A stretch of 64,000 bases of DNA, from NCBI RefSeq assembly GCF_022095675.1, contig NZ_JAHYSG010000072.1, positions 1-64,000 of the forward strand. The letters run 5' to 3'. The position numbers were made by a program, and so were the translations under genes. The notes beneath the pieces were generated by a model, which had not been told where the DNA came from, searched no databases, and saw only the letters and a program-made list of their open reading frames with translations. Below, one piece after another: positions 33,320-42,137 of this stretch. Each line of letters begins with the position of its first letter. Position 1 is the first letter of the stretch. This stretch comes from Dactylosporangium sp. AC04546. GTDB taxonomy: Bacteria; Actinomycetota; Actinomycetes; Mycobacteriales; Micromonosporaceae.

Positions 33320-33577
33320 GTGCTGCTGAGACCGAGCGGGCCGGACCGCTCCCTGTCGGCCCAACTGGCCGCTGTCGAACGCAAGCTCGACCTGCTCCTC
33401 GCCCACCTCGGCATCGAGGTCCCCGAGCCACCCGGCCCCGCCGGCCTCCTCGATGAGCTCCAGGCCGGCCGCAAGATACAAGCGATCAAGTTGTACCGCG
33501 AGGCGACCGGCGCCGGCCTCAAGGAGGCCAAGGACGCCGTGGAGGCCCTGGCCGCCCGCTACGGCCTCGGCCGCTGA
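33320..33577 (+). CDS. Orphan ribosomal protein L7/L12 C-terminal-like protein
   Basis: An 85-residue protein. Residues about 10-30 form an amphipathic helix (LAAVERKLDLLLAHLGI), then a Pro-rich linker, then residues 48-80 match the bL12 C-terminal domain core (KIQAIKLYREATGAGLKEAKDAVEAL), the surface that binds translational GTPases. The ribosome-anchoring N-terminal domain of real L7/L12 is missing. GTG start. Small L7/L12-CTD proteins occur widely in actinobacteria with unknown roles. Confidence 0.8.
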   Translation: MLLRPSGPDRSLSAQLAAVERKLDLLLAHLGIEVPEPPGPAGLLDELQAGRKIQAIKLYREATGAGLKEAKDAVEALAARYGLGR

Positions 33578-33642
33578 GCCGGCCGACCGACGTCCGGCGC
33601 CCGCAGTTGTGAAAAACAGACCCCAGACCGGCGAGGGCGGCG

Positions 33643-34305
33643 ATGAGCACCGACGATCGGATCGAACGGGCCAGAGCGGCCTATGAGCGGGCAGTGTTCG
33701 GCGGCGATTCCAGCGCGCTGGTCGACGCCGAACGGGGCCTGGACGCGGTCGAGGCCGATGCCGCGTTGGCGCGTGGGTTGATACTGCATGCGCGGTTTCA
33801 GAGCGCCCCCGCCGACGCTGGTTCGTTGCCCGCTGAGGACCCCGCTGAACTGCCGTTGTTCGAGCGCGCGCTCGAGCTGTACCGGGCACTGGGGGACACG
33901 CGCGGCGAGGCCGAGGCATTGTTCTGGGTCGGTTGCCTCCACCAGTTCATCCGGCGTGACCACGAGACCGCGGTTCCGTACCTCGAGCGCTCCTGCCGAC
34001 TGGCAGCGCAGACCGGCGACAAGCCGACGCAGTCCGAGGCGCTGCGGCACCTGGGCATCGCGGCGCACGCGGCCGGCCGGCTGGACGAGGCGCGTGAGCG
34101 GCTGGACGAGTCGTCCCGGCTGCGCCGGGAGGTCGGGGCCCTGCCGGGCGTGGCCTCCAACATGATCGGGCTGGCCTACATCGCCGCCGCCCAGGACCGC
34201 CGCGCGGACGCGTTCGCAACACTCGACGAGGCGGATGCCATCGCACGCGCGCATGGTGCTCACGCCATCGTCCGGCACATCGAACAGGCGAGAACGCAGA
34301 TCTGA
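33643..34305 (+). CDS. Tetratricopeptide-repeat protein
   Basis: A 220-residue all-helical protein with three to four TPR units between residues about 70 and 215 (ALELYRALGDTRGEAEALFWVG, HLGIAAHAAGRLDEARERLDES, GLAYIAAAQDRRADAFATLDEA). The N-terminal ERARAAYERAVF helices may be a further degenerate repeat. No catalytic domain; a scaffold or partner-binding role is expected. Confidence 0.82.
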   Translation: MSTDDRIERARAAYERAVFGGDSSALVDAERGLDAVEADAALARGLILHARFQSAPADAGSLPAEDPAELPLFERALELYRALGDTRGEAEALFWVGCLHQFIRRDHETAVPYLERSCRLAAQTGDKPTQSEALRHLGIAAHAAGRLDEARERLDESSRLRREVGALPGVASNMIGLAYIAAAQDRRADAFATLDEADAIARAHGAHAIVRHIEQARTQI

Positions 34306-34370
34306 GCGTGCGGCACGCACATCTGCCGCGGCGGGTGCTCTGGCGTGCATCGCCGTGACCCGGTCCTCGC

Positions 34371-36893
34371 CTACATCGGGGGAATCTGGGACAGGTTCGG
34401 GTGAGGTCGTGGGCTGCCCTCGGCCAGGACGTGTGTCGGGGTCGGGTCCCTGGCCACGTCGGCGAGCATGCCCGTGGCCGCCTTCCAGAAGGCCGGGCGG
34501 TCCGCTGGTTCGTACCACTTGATGCCCGCCGACCACGGGTCGTACGGGTACGCCTCGTCCGGAGGCGGCATGGCGTCGGCGGACGCCAGGAGGTCCTCGT
34601 AGGCGGGGGCGTTCTCGTGGACCACGTGGCGCAGCTGCTGGGCGTTGTCCAGGCCGATGCGCAGGCGGAGCCAGCGGTACCGCGTCCACTGGGCCGGGTT
34701 CGCGAAGCGGCGGCTCAGCCGGGCGCCGGCCAGAGCGCCGCGCAGGGCCATCGACGCGATGATCTCGCGGGGCATGAACAGGTTCTCGCCGCCCTCGTCG
34801 GGGCGCTGGCGGACCCAGGCGACGCGCCCGCGGTATCCCGGCATCCCCGTCTGCATCGTGTCACGCCAGTTCCGCGCCGTGTCCAGGATGGTCATGACGA
34901 AGCCGAACAGGGACCTCGGGACCGTCGTCGACGGGGCGCGGCTGGCCTGCCAGTCCTGGGGCAGCCAGACGTCCTGGTGCGGGAACGCCTCCGGGTGCTC
35001 GCCGAGGTTCAGGCCGAACGTCGGCCACGCCGGCAGGAGCGTGTCGAACAGGTGCACCGGGAAGTTCGACGTGATGCCGCCGTCGGAGAACCACAGCTCC
35101 TCGGCGCCGGGCGGCGACTGCAGGAGCTTGCCGTCCTCCGTCACGGCGCGGCCCAGGTCGTCCCGGATGGTCGTGGCCGGGGTGCGCCGATAGAGGCGGA
35201 CCGCCTTGAACAGGCCGGGCAGCGCCATGCTGAGCCGCACGGCGACCACGACCGGCAGATCCCACGGGCCCGGCAGCCGGTGCAGCATCCGACCGCCGGC
35301 CGTGACCTGCTCGGTCGCGCACATCGCCGCGACGACCGGCTCGGCGAACACGCCGTCGAGGTCCGCCGGGTCGAAGAACAGCTCCTCGCCGTCGGGGTCG
35401 AGCGGGAACACATACGGCCGCTGGCGGGTCAGGTCGGTGGTGACCAGCTGCAGGTTGACCAGGCGGGCCCGCGGCTCGACGCCCCGCTGCTCGCCGCCCG
35501 GCGTGAACGACGGGCCGTGCCACAGGTGGCCGAAGCGCAGCACCTGGTCGCGCTCCAGACCGGCCAGCTCGCTGAAGCACCCGCCGAGCCACTCCACCAG
35601 GCCCCGCTCGACGTCAGGTTTGGGCGCCCCGGCGAGGAACTCGGCGAGCGAGCGGCGCACCTTGCCCGCCTCCGGCGCGCCCGCCAGCAGGCCGTAGCCG
35701 TAGTCGTGCTGCTTGCCGAGATACGCGAGCACGGCGACCAGCACGACGATCGTCATGGCGGTGCTCAGCACGATCCCGACGAGCAGCCCGGCGGTCCAGT
35801 TCCACCAGCCGGCCGCGGCCGCCACCACGAGCGCGACGACGACCAGGACGGCCGCGACGGGCCAGAGGGTCCTGGGGGCGGGGCGCTCGAACCGGCTGGA
35901 GACGGCCTGGAGGCTGGCCAGCCACTTCGGCCGGTCGGCCGGCACGGTGGGCTTGGCGCGGACGAGGGGCGCGGCGGTCAGCAGCGCGGTCGCCAGCACG
36001 AACGCCAGCAGCAGGTCGAGCGGCCCCCACCAGAAGGCGCGGTCCGCGGACGGCCAGGACAGCTGCGTGCCGACCCAACCGGTGAGCAGTACCCCGGCCA
36101 CGGTGAGCAGGGCGAGCGCGAGCTTGGACTTCCAGCCGAACGCGAGCAGCGCGGTCACCGGCACGGCCCACAGCCGCTGCCGCATCACCGCGACGATGAC
36201 GGCGAACACCCGCCGGTCCCGTGTCTCCGGCCCGGCCCGGAACAGCTGGGCGAGCCGGTACAGGTCGCCGTTGTCGCGGTCGGTCTGGCTGAGCCAGGCG
36301 ATGAGGTCGGACAGCCCGGCGAACCCGGACCGCACGTGCCCGGCCCGCCGGTCCTCGTCCGACAGCTTCGAATACCGCGCGTCGGTGACCCGCCCGGGTG
36401 CGAGCATCCGCCCGCTGCGCCCGAGCTCCGCGGCCGCGGTCGCCGCCGCCGCGATCGCCCCGGCCGACGCGCCGCCGACGTTGCGGACTCGGTACTGCCG
36501 GGCGATCTCGCACACGGCGAGCGGATACACGACGCCGGACGTGGTGCCGCCGCGCATCGCGAGGTCGACGCTGCGGCGCCGGTACTCCTGGCGCTCCGCG
36601 TCGGTGTGCCCCGAACCCTCCGGCAGCACCGCGTCGGGCGCGAGCCAGACGGCCGGCCCGGAGCCGCGCAGGGCGAACCGCTCCGGGTCCCCGTATCCGC
36701 CGACGTCCATCGGCGGCGGGTCGGTCCAGAGCCACTGCGCGCCCTCGCCGCGCGGGTCGACCTGCTCGAAGCCCTCCGGAAGGTATCCCGGGATCCGCCC
36801 GCCGTCGCGGAGCAGTTCCGTGTAGGGCACCGGCTCGGGGCCGAGCAGCCTGCGGAGAACCTCGAGGGCTCGGTCGGAACTCGGCACCGCCAC
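34371..36893 (-). CDS. Patatin-like phospholipase with a membrane insert
   Basis: An 840-residue protein. The oxyanion GGTTSG (about 115-120) and the nucleophile GASAG (Ser143) form the first half of a patatin site, and the DGG Asp of the dyad is in WFSDGGITSNFPVH (about residue 615). Between them lie four to five hydrophobic helices (about residues 238-425), so the lipase halves are joined by a membrane-embedded insert. GTG 36893 follows GGGAG. A membrane lipid acyl hydrolase is expected. It is downstream of a single-pass membrane gene on the same strand (111-base gap). Confidence 0.82.
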   Translation of the reverse strand: MAVPSSDRALEVLRRLLGPEPVPYTELLRDGGRIPGYLPEGFEQVDPRGEGAQWLWTDPPPMDVGGYGDPERFALRGSGPAVWLAPDAVLPEGSGHTDAERQEYRRRSVDLAMRGGTTSGVVYPLAVCEIARQYRVRNVGGASAGAIAAAATAAAELGRSGRMLAPGRVTDARYSKLSDEDRRAGHVRSGFAGLSDLIAWLSQTDRDNGDLYRLAQLFRAGPETRDRRVFAVIVAVMRQRLWAVPVTALLAFGWKSKLALALLTVAGVLLTGWVGTQLSWPSADRAFWWGPLDLLLAFVLATALLTAAPLVRAKPTVPADRPKWLASLQAVSSRFERPAPRTLWPVAAVLVVVALVVAAAAGWWNWTAGLLVGIVLSTAMTIVVLVAVLAYLGKQHDYGYGLLAGAPEAGKVRRSLAEFLAGAPKPDVERGLVEWLGGCFSELAGLERDQVLRFGHLWHGPSFTPGGEQRGVEPRARLVNLQLVTTDLTRQRPYVFPLDPDGEELFFDPADLDGVFAEPVVAAMCATEQVTAGGRMLHRLPGPWDLPVVVAVRLSMALPGLFKAVRLYRRTPATTIRDDLGRAVTEDGKLLQSPPGAEELWFSDGGITSNFPVHLFDTLLPAWPTFGLNLGEHPEAFPHQDVWLPQDWQASRAPSTTVPRSLFGFVMTILDTARNWRDTMQTGMPGYRGRVAWVRQRPDEGGENLFMPREIIASMALRGALAGARLSRRFANPAQWTRYRWLRLRIGLDNAQQLRHVVHENAPAYEDLLASADAMPPPDEAYPYDPWSAGIKWYEPADRPAFWKAATGMLADVARDPTPTHVLAEGSPRPHPNLSQIPPM

Positions 36894-37004
36894 GATGGGC
36901 TCCCTTGGTGACCGTCGGCACGTCCGGCGTCAACGTACCGCGTGGGCGTACCGGAGCGACACGCTCGATCGGCTGACGCCACCTCGGCCGCGAAGCACGG
37001 ACAG

Positions 37005-37787
37005 CTAGCCCCCTTCGGCGCAGGCGGCCGGGGCGCGGCCGCTCGGTGCGGAGACCGCGACGTCGGCGTGGGCCTCGCTGAAGGTGAGCCGCAGCGCGAG
37101 CCAGCCGCACGACCAGTGCAGCGTCGTCAGCGAGGCGGCGCCGAACGGGTCGGTCGGGTCGATCGGCCGGTCGATCGGCCCCAGCTTCGCGTCGAGCCAG
37201 GCCCTGGTGGCCGCCGCGACGTCGTCGGTCAGGGTCGCGAACGCGCACTGCTTCACGAAGTCGAGCGCCTGCTCGGACAGCGGGGCCCGGCCGGCGACGT
37301 CGACGGCGCACTCGACCGTCCGCAGGTGGCTGTCCGCGCCGTACGTCAGGATCACCCGGCCCTGGCTGTTGACCGTCATCTGCGCGCCGATGCCACCGGC
37401 CGGCTTGCCGCTGACCGGCTCGCGCACGGAGAGCGTGCCTTCCAGCAGGCCCTCACGCTCCTGCCGGGAGTAGACCGGGCGGTGGCGCTCGGGGAGCCGG
37501 TCGAACCAGTCTGCGACGGTGCTGCCGGGGACCGGGGCGACACCCTGGTCACGGTCGGCGCACAGGCCCACCCGGGCCTGCTCGCAGGCGGCCCCGCTCG
37601 GCCGGGGCTCGGGCGGGGCCGCCGACGTCGGCGCCGACATCACCTCCGGCTCGTCGCGCAGGACGAGGTTCTGCACCGCCACGAAGACCACGATGTCGGC
37701 CACCGCCAGCACGAAGACCAGCGCCACGAACACCCGGAACCACCAGGATGATCGCGGCGCGAGCCCTGCGGCCGTGCGGTCGCCCAC
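37005..37787 (-). CDS. Membrane-anchored hypothetical protein
   Basis: A 260-residue protein with one N-terminal helix (about residues 17-40, FRVFVALVFVLAVADIVVFVA), a Pro/Ala-rich linker and an extracytoplasmic domain with several Cys (ACEQARVGLC, ECAVDVAG, WSCGWLAL), likely disulfide-bonded. No family is recognised. It may work with the downstream membrane patatin. Confidence 0.65.
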   Translation of the reverse strand: MGDRTAAGLAPRSSWWFRVFVALVFVLAVADIVVFVAVQNLVLRDEPEVMSAPTSAAPPEPRPSGAACEQARVGLCADRDQGVAPVPGSTVADWFDRLPERHRPVYSRQEREGLLEGTLSVREPVSGKPAGGIGAQMTVNSQGRVILTYGADSHLRTVECAVDVAGRAPLSEQALDFVKQCAFATLTDDVAAATRAWLDAKLGPIDRPIDPTDPFGAASLTTLHWSCGWLALRLTFSEAHADVAVSAPSGRAPAACAEGG

Positions 37788-37835
37788 CGCGCCTCCCCGT
37801 CCGGTCCATTGATACCAGCCGACCCGGGCTCCCGG

Positions 37836-38207
37836 TCAGCCCGCGACGGGCGCGCCGGTCGCCGGACGCGGCCGGCGGAGCACCGCGACGAGTCCGGCGA
37901 TCACGACATACCCCAGCGGCGCCAGCGGCGACACGCCGAGCACCGCGACGTTCGTGACCGCCGCGCCGACGAGCAGCACCGCGAGCCCGACGGCCGCGGC
38001 GAAGGCGAGCCGCGGGACCAGCAGGCCGACCGCGCCCGCGACCTCCAGGGTACCGACGGCGTACCGGAACCACTGACCCGCACCGATGTCGGCGAAGAGG
38101 TCGACCATCACCGGATCGCCGAAGACCTTGGCCAGCCCGCCACCCCCGATCACCAGCGCCAGCACCACCTGCGCGACCCATGCCAGATACCGCCATCTGC
38201 CGTTCAT
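37836..38207 (-). CDS. DoxX-family membrane protein
   Basis: A 123-residue protein with four membrane helices in DoxX layout: VLALVIGGGGLAKVFG, FRYAVGTLEVAGAVGLLVP, AVGLAVLLVGAAVTNV, LGYVVIAGLVAVL. DoxX-like proteins take part in thiol/redox or quinone chemistry, but their role is usually unproven. ATG 38207 is fixed by GGAGG 6 bases upstream. Confidence 0.83.
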   Translation of the reverse strand: MNGRWRYLAWVAQVVLALVIGGGGLAKVFGDPVMVDLFADIGAGQWFRYAVGTLEVAGAVGLLVPRLAFAAAVGLAVLLVGAAVTNVAVLGVSPLAPLGYVVIAGLVAVLRRPRPATGAPVAG

Positions 38208-38322
38208 GCCGTTCCTCCGTCCGGTGTGGGCGTCCACCGGGTACGTCGGAGCTGATCCGCGGAACCGGACCGGTCAGCGGCAAGTGGAGTCGTGACGGCG
38301 GGGAACGGCGAGGTGCTGGGCG

Positions 38323-38709
38323 TTACGGTGCGATGCTGCGGAGCACGCAGAACTCGTTGCCTTCGGGATCCGCCATCACCACCCAGGTCTGTTCGCCCTG
38401 ACCGAGGTCGACGCGGCTGGCGCCGAGACCGATCAGCCGGTCGACCTCGTCGTCCTGGCTCGCGTCGATCGGCATGACGTCGAGGTGGAGCCGATTTTTC
38501 GTGGTTTTGGCCTCCGGGACCCTGATGAACATGACCGTCGACGGTATCGGCTGCTGCCGCACCGCTTCCACGGTCGGCTCCCACGAGGCGATCTCGACCT
38601 TGTCCCCCCTGTCCTCGATGACCGTGTAGTCCAGGACGGCGGCCCAGAAATTGGCCAGCCGGTGCGGGTCCCGGCAGTCAACCGTCACTTGCAGCAGTCT
38701 GCTCGTCAT
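38323..38709 (-). CDS. VOC/glyoxalase-like domain protein
   Basis: A 128-residue single-domain vicinal oxygen chelate protein of the actinobacterial glyoxalase-like type: VTVDCRDPHRLANFWAAVLDY, NRLHLDVMPID, VMADPEGNEFCVL. These proteins are often drug-binding or of unknown function. ATG 38709 has GGAAGG 6 bases upstream. It overlaps the macrodomain gene by 32 bases, implying coupling. Confidence 0.85.
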   Translation of the reverse strand: MTSRLLQVTVDCRDPHRLANFWAAVLDYTVIEDRGDKVEIASWEPTVEAVRQQPIPSTVMFIRVPEAKTTKNRLHLDVMPIDASQDDEVDRLIGLGASRVDLGQGEQTWVVMADPEGNEFCVLRSIAP

Positions 38710-39256
38710 TGCGGCCTTCCAGTTGTTGGGTTTCATGGATCTGTCTGACGTGTTCGGCAACCTGTCGGGTGTCGTTGTCGAAGAGGACCAGACGCACGAG
38801 CTCGATGGTCGGGGGTGGGGTCTGCAACGCGGTCAGCGCCTGGGTGACGGCGTCCTCCTTGGGCCAGCGGTACACGCCGGAGGAGATCAGCGGGAACGCG
38901 ACGGACCTGGCGCCGAGCTCCGCCGCGACGATGAGTGCGTTGTGGTAGCAGCGGCGCAGCAGCGGTGACCGGTCCTCCGTCGCGCTCCACACCGGCCCGA
39001 CGGTGTGGATGACCCAGCGGGCGGGGAGGCGGCCGGCGGTGGTGGCCACGGCCTGCCCGACCGGCAGGCCACGGCCGTAGTGGCTGGCCCGCAACGCGCG
39101 GCATTCCTCGAGGATCGCGGGTCCGCCCTTGCGGTGGATCGCGCCGTCCACGCCGCCGCCACCCAGCAGCGATGAGTTGGCGGCGTTGACGATCGCGTCC
39201 ACCCGCTCGGCGGTGATGTCACCCGTGACAAGCTCGATCTGCACGATCGACATCAT
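38678..39256 (-). CDS. Macrodomain protein (ADP-ribose/O-acetyl-ADP-ribose hydrolase type)
   Basis: A 192-residue macrodomain. NAANSSLLGGGGVDGAIHRKGG is the ADP-ribose binding loop with the catalytic Asp, and FPLISSGVYRWPK the second loop; both are those of the MacroD/YmdB class, which deacetylate O-acetyl-ADP-ribose or remove mono-ADP-ribose. It overlaps the VOC gene and lies 49 bases from the PucR gene. A C-terminal Gln/Glu-rich tail is extra. Confidence 0.92.
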   Translation of the reverse strand: MMSIVQIELVTGDITAERVDAIVNAANSSLLGGGGVDGAIHRKGGPAILEECRALRASHYGRGLPVGQAVATTAGRLPARWVIHTVGPVWSATEDRSPLLRRCYHNALIVAAELGARSVAFPLISSGVYRWPKEDAVTQALTALQTPPPTIELVRLVLFDNDTRQVAEHVRQIHETQQLEGRNDEQTAASDG

Positions 39257-39305
39257 GGCCCATGCCCGTCCCCGCGCGCAGGGACATGTGGACGCGAGCG
39301 GCCGG

Positions 39306-40523
39306 TCACTGGTGGCCGCGCCAGCGCAGGACCTCCAGGGCGGCGCCGACCTCGACGGTGTGCTGGGGGAGTGGGCGCGGCAGCAGGCGTTCGGCGCGGG
39401 CCAGGCGGCGCAGCAGCGTGTTGCGGTGGGTGAACAGTCGCTCGGCGGCGCGGGAAGCGTTGCACTGCTCGGCGATGAAGACGCGCAGCGTCTCGAGGAG
39501 CTCCGGCGGTGCCGTCTCCAGGCCTCCGAGGGTGCGTTTGACGAACCGGTCGGCGCGTTCGGGGTCGGCGGTGAGCAGCGCCACGAGTTCGATCTCGTCG
39601 TGCGAGGCGAGCCGTGACGCCGACGTGAGCCGGGCGAGCATCTGCTGTGTGGTCAGGGCGTCGAGGTGGCTGCGGCGGAACCCGTCGACGCCCGTGGCGG
39701 TGGGGCCGAGCGCGATGCGGACGGCCGGCAGGCTGTCGAGGGCCGTACGGAGGTGGTTCATGTCGGGTTGGCCGTGGACCCATACCCATCGGGTGGCGGC
39801 GCTGGCGAGGATGCTCAGCGGCCGGGCCCGCGCGGCGGCTTCGGCCAGAGCGTCGGCCGCGCGGTCGAGCTGGCGCAGGTCGGCGTCCGGGTCGTCGGTC
39901 CAGACGATCGCCGCGGTGTGGGTGGACTGCAGCCCGTAGCCCAGCCGGTGCTCGGCGCGCTCGCGGGTGATCGGCGCCCCGTCCAGCAGCAGCGTGACGG
40001 TCTCCCTGCGCTCCGCGTGGGTGCCACGGGTGAGCTCGTCACGTTCGGCGCGCATGCGAGCCGAGATCGCCGTCACGGTGTCGTCGACGAAGGCGGCGAT
40101 GGACCGCAGGGACACGTCGAGCAGCTCGCGCAACTCCTCGGGGTCGGCGGTGAGCGAGCAGGCGATCTGCGTCCACAGCCGTACCGCTACGCTCTCCCCG
40201 GCCCGGTAGGCATCCAGGGCCGACTCGTCCAGGCCGCGCCGGATGAGGTCGCGTGCGACGCTCAGCGGCTCCTCGGTGTCGTTGGCCGGCACCCGTTCGC
40301 CGGGGGCGCGCACGTTGGCGGCCGCCCAGAACAGCAGATTCGAGCGGTTGGTCCGGCGCGTCCCGGCGGCGAGCACCGGATCGGCGGCGATCTGCTGCCT
40401 GGCCTGGCCGGTCAGGGTGGCCTCGTCCAGCTCGGCGAGCCAGTGGGCCGGCGGGTTGAGCGCGATCTCGGCGCCTTGGCGGATCAGCTCCCGCACCCGG
40501 GGTGACGGCTTGTTCCATGGCAC
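39306..40523 (-). CDS. PucR/CdaR-family transcriptional regulator
   Basis: A 405-residue regulator. The first 170 residues are a helical sensor; residues about 180-290 are the CdaR GGDEF-like domain (IVWTDDPDADLRQLD, VRIALGPTATGVDGF); the C-terminus holds the HTH_30 (NASRAAERLFTHRNTLLRRLARAERLL, about 355-382). GTG start without a clear ribosome site. It is divergent from the monooxygenase operon with 111 bases between starts and is its likely regulator. Confidence 0.88.
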   Translation of the reverse strand: MPWNKPSPRVRELIRQGAEIALNPPAHWLAELDEATLTGQARQQIAADPVLAAGTRRTNRSNLLFWAAANVRAPGERVPANDTEEPLSVARDLIRRGLDESALDAYRAGESVAVRLWTQIACSLTADPEELRELLDVSLRSIAAFVDDTVTAISARMRAERDELTRGTHAERRETVTLLLDGAPITRERAEHRLGYGLQSTHTAAIVWTDDPDADLRQLDRAADALAEAAARARPLSILASAATRWVWVHGQPDMNHLRTALDSLPAVRIALGPTATGVDGFRRSHLDALTTQQMLARLTSASRLASHDEIELVALLTADPERADRFVKRTLGGLETAPPELLETLRVFIAEQCNASRAAERLFTHRNTLLRRLARAERLLPRPLPQHTVEVGAALEVLRWRGHQ

Positions 40524-40634
40524 ATGGTGAAGAATGCCACGTTCAGCCGGTACATCTGGTGCAGTTTGTGTCTTGGATTGACGCCGTCAGCGGCACAGGA
40601 TGGAAGGCCGACCGACCCCGCTTGGAGCGCCGCC

Positions 40635-42137
40635 ATGCTCGAAGTCCCTGACCAGCCCGTCCTCGAGCACCTCGACGTCCTCATCGTGGGAGCCGGGATC
40701 TCGGGGATCGGCGCCGCCCGCTACCTCACGGTGGAGTCGCCCTCGAAGCGCTTCGCGATCCTGGAAGCCCGGGAGGCCTCCGGCGGGACCTGGGACCTGT
40801 TCCGCTACCCGGGCATCCGGTCGGACTCGGACCTGCACACCTTCGGCTACGAGTTCAAGCCCTGGCGGGACGAGCAGTCCATCGCCGACGCGCCCCGGAT
40901 CCTGGCCTATCTGCGGGAGACCGCCACGGAGCACGACCTTGACCGGCACATCCGCTACCGTCACCGGGTGCTCGGCGCGTCCTGGTCGACCGGCGAGGCG
41001 CGGTGGACCGTGGACGTGGAGCGCACCGACACCGGCGAGCGGGTCCGGCTGGCCGCGCGATGGATCTTCTGCGCCGGCGGCTACTACCGCTACGACGAGG
41101 GCTACACCCCGACGTTCGAGGGGCAGGACCGCTTCGCCGGGACTGTCGTGCATCCGCAGGCCTGGCCCGAGGACCTGGACTACGCGGGCAAGCGGGTGCT
41201 GGTCATCGGCAGCGGCGCCACCGCTGTCACACTGGTGCCGGCGATGGCCGGCGCGGCCGCGCACGTGACGATGCTGCAGCGCACCCCCACGTACATCTTG
41301 CCGGTGCCGCGGAAGGACGCCCTCGCCGACGCGCTCAAGCGGTACCTCGGCCAGCAGCGCGGCTACGCGTGGACCCGGCGCAAGAACATCGTCCAGCAGC
41401 AGCTGATCTGGAGGTTCTGCCAGAGGTACCCGCGGGCGGCCCGCCGGCTGATCCGGCGGATCAACGCGAAGTACCTGCCGGTCGGCTACCCCGTCGACGA
41501 GCACTTCAACCCGCCGTACGACCCGTGGGACCAGCGGCTGTGCATCGTGCCGGACGGCGACCTGTTCCGCGCCATCCGGCAGGGCAGCGCCGCCGTGGTC
41601 ACCGACCGGGTCGCGACCTTCACCGAGACCGGGGTCCTGCTCGAGTCCGGCCGCGAGCTGGAGGCGGACGTCATCGTCACCGCCACCGGGCTGAACGTGC
41701 AGGCCCTCGGCGGTATCGCGCTGAGCGTCGACGGCGCCGCGGTACACCTGCCCGACACCGTCGCCTACAAGGGCATGATGCTGTCGGGGGTGCCGAACTT
41801 CGCCTACGCGATCGGCTACACGAACTCGTCCTGGACGCTGAAGGTCGGCCTGCTCTGCGAGCACTTCTGCCGGCTGCTCGCGCACATGGACGCGCACGGC
41901 TACGACATCTGCCGTCCCGAGCCGGCCGACCCGGACATGCCGACCCGGCCGTTGCTCGACTTCGGCGCCGGCTACATCCAGCGCGCCGTCGACCTTCTGC
42001 CCCGCCAGGGCGACCGTATGCCATGGAGGACCTCGATGAACTACCAGGCCGACGTCAGGCTGCTGCGCGCCGCCGGCGTCGCCGATCCCGAGCTGCACTT
42101 CGCCCGGGCGGCCACGACGGCGCAGGTGGCGGCCTGA
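40635..42137 (+). CDS. Flavin-containing monooxygenase (Baeyer-Villiger type, MymA/EthA-like)
   Basis: A 500-residue FAD/NADPH monooxygenase. FAD motif GAGISG is at residues 19-24; the BVMO region FAGTVVHPQAWP matches FxGxxxHxxxW; the NADPH motif is VLVIGSGATAV; FRYPGIRSDSD is another family hallmark. BVMOs insert oxygen next to ketones and activate thioamide drugs in mycobacteria. ATG 40635 is fixed by GGAG with 7 bases spacing. It overlaps the hydrolase gene by one base, and gene order (monooxygenase, alpha/beta hydrolase, SDR) copies the mycobacterial mymA operon. Confidence 0.92.
   Translation: MLEVPDQPVLEHLDVLIVGAGISGIGAARYLTVESPSKRFAILEAREASGGTWDLFRYPGIRSDSDLHTFGYEFKPWRDEQSIADAPRILAYLRETATEHDLDRHIRYRHRVLGASWSTGEARWTVDVERTDTGERVRLAARWIFCAGGYYRYDEGYTPTFEGQDRFAGTVVHPQAWPEDLDYAGKRVLVIGSGATAVTLVPAMAGAAAHVTMLQRTPTYILPVPRKDALADALKRYLGQQRGYAWTRRKNIVQQQLIWRFCQRYPRAARRLIRRINAKYLPVGYPVDEHFNPPYDPWDQRLCIVPDGDLFRAIRQGSAAVVTDRVATFTETGVLLESGRELEADVIVTATGLNVQALGGIALSVDGAAVHLPDTVAYKGMMLSGVPNFAYAIGYTNSSWTLKVGLLCEHFCRLLAHMDAHGYDICRPEPADPDMPTRPLLDFGAGYIQRAVDLLPRQGDRMPWRTSMNYQADVRLLRAAGVADPELHFARAATTAQVAA

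Noticed and set aside
34401..36911. 836-codon plus-strand frame opposite the patatin gene
   Set aside because: Arg/Gly/Glu-rich antisense shadow caused by high GC; no domain, while the opposite strand has a full patatin site.
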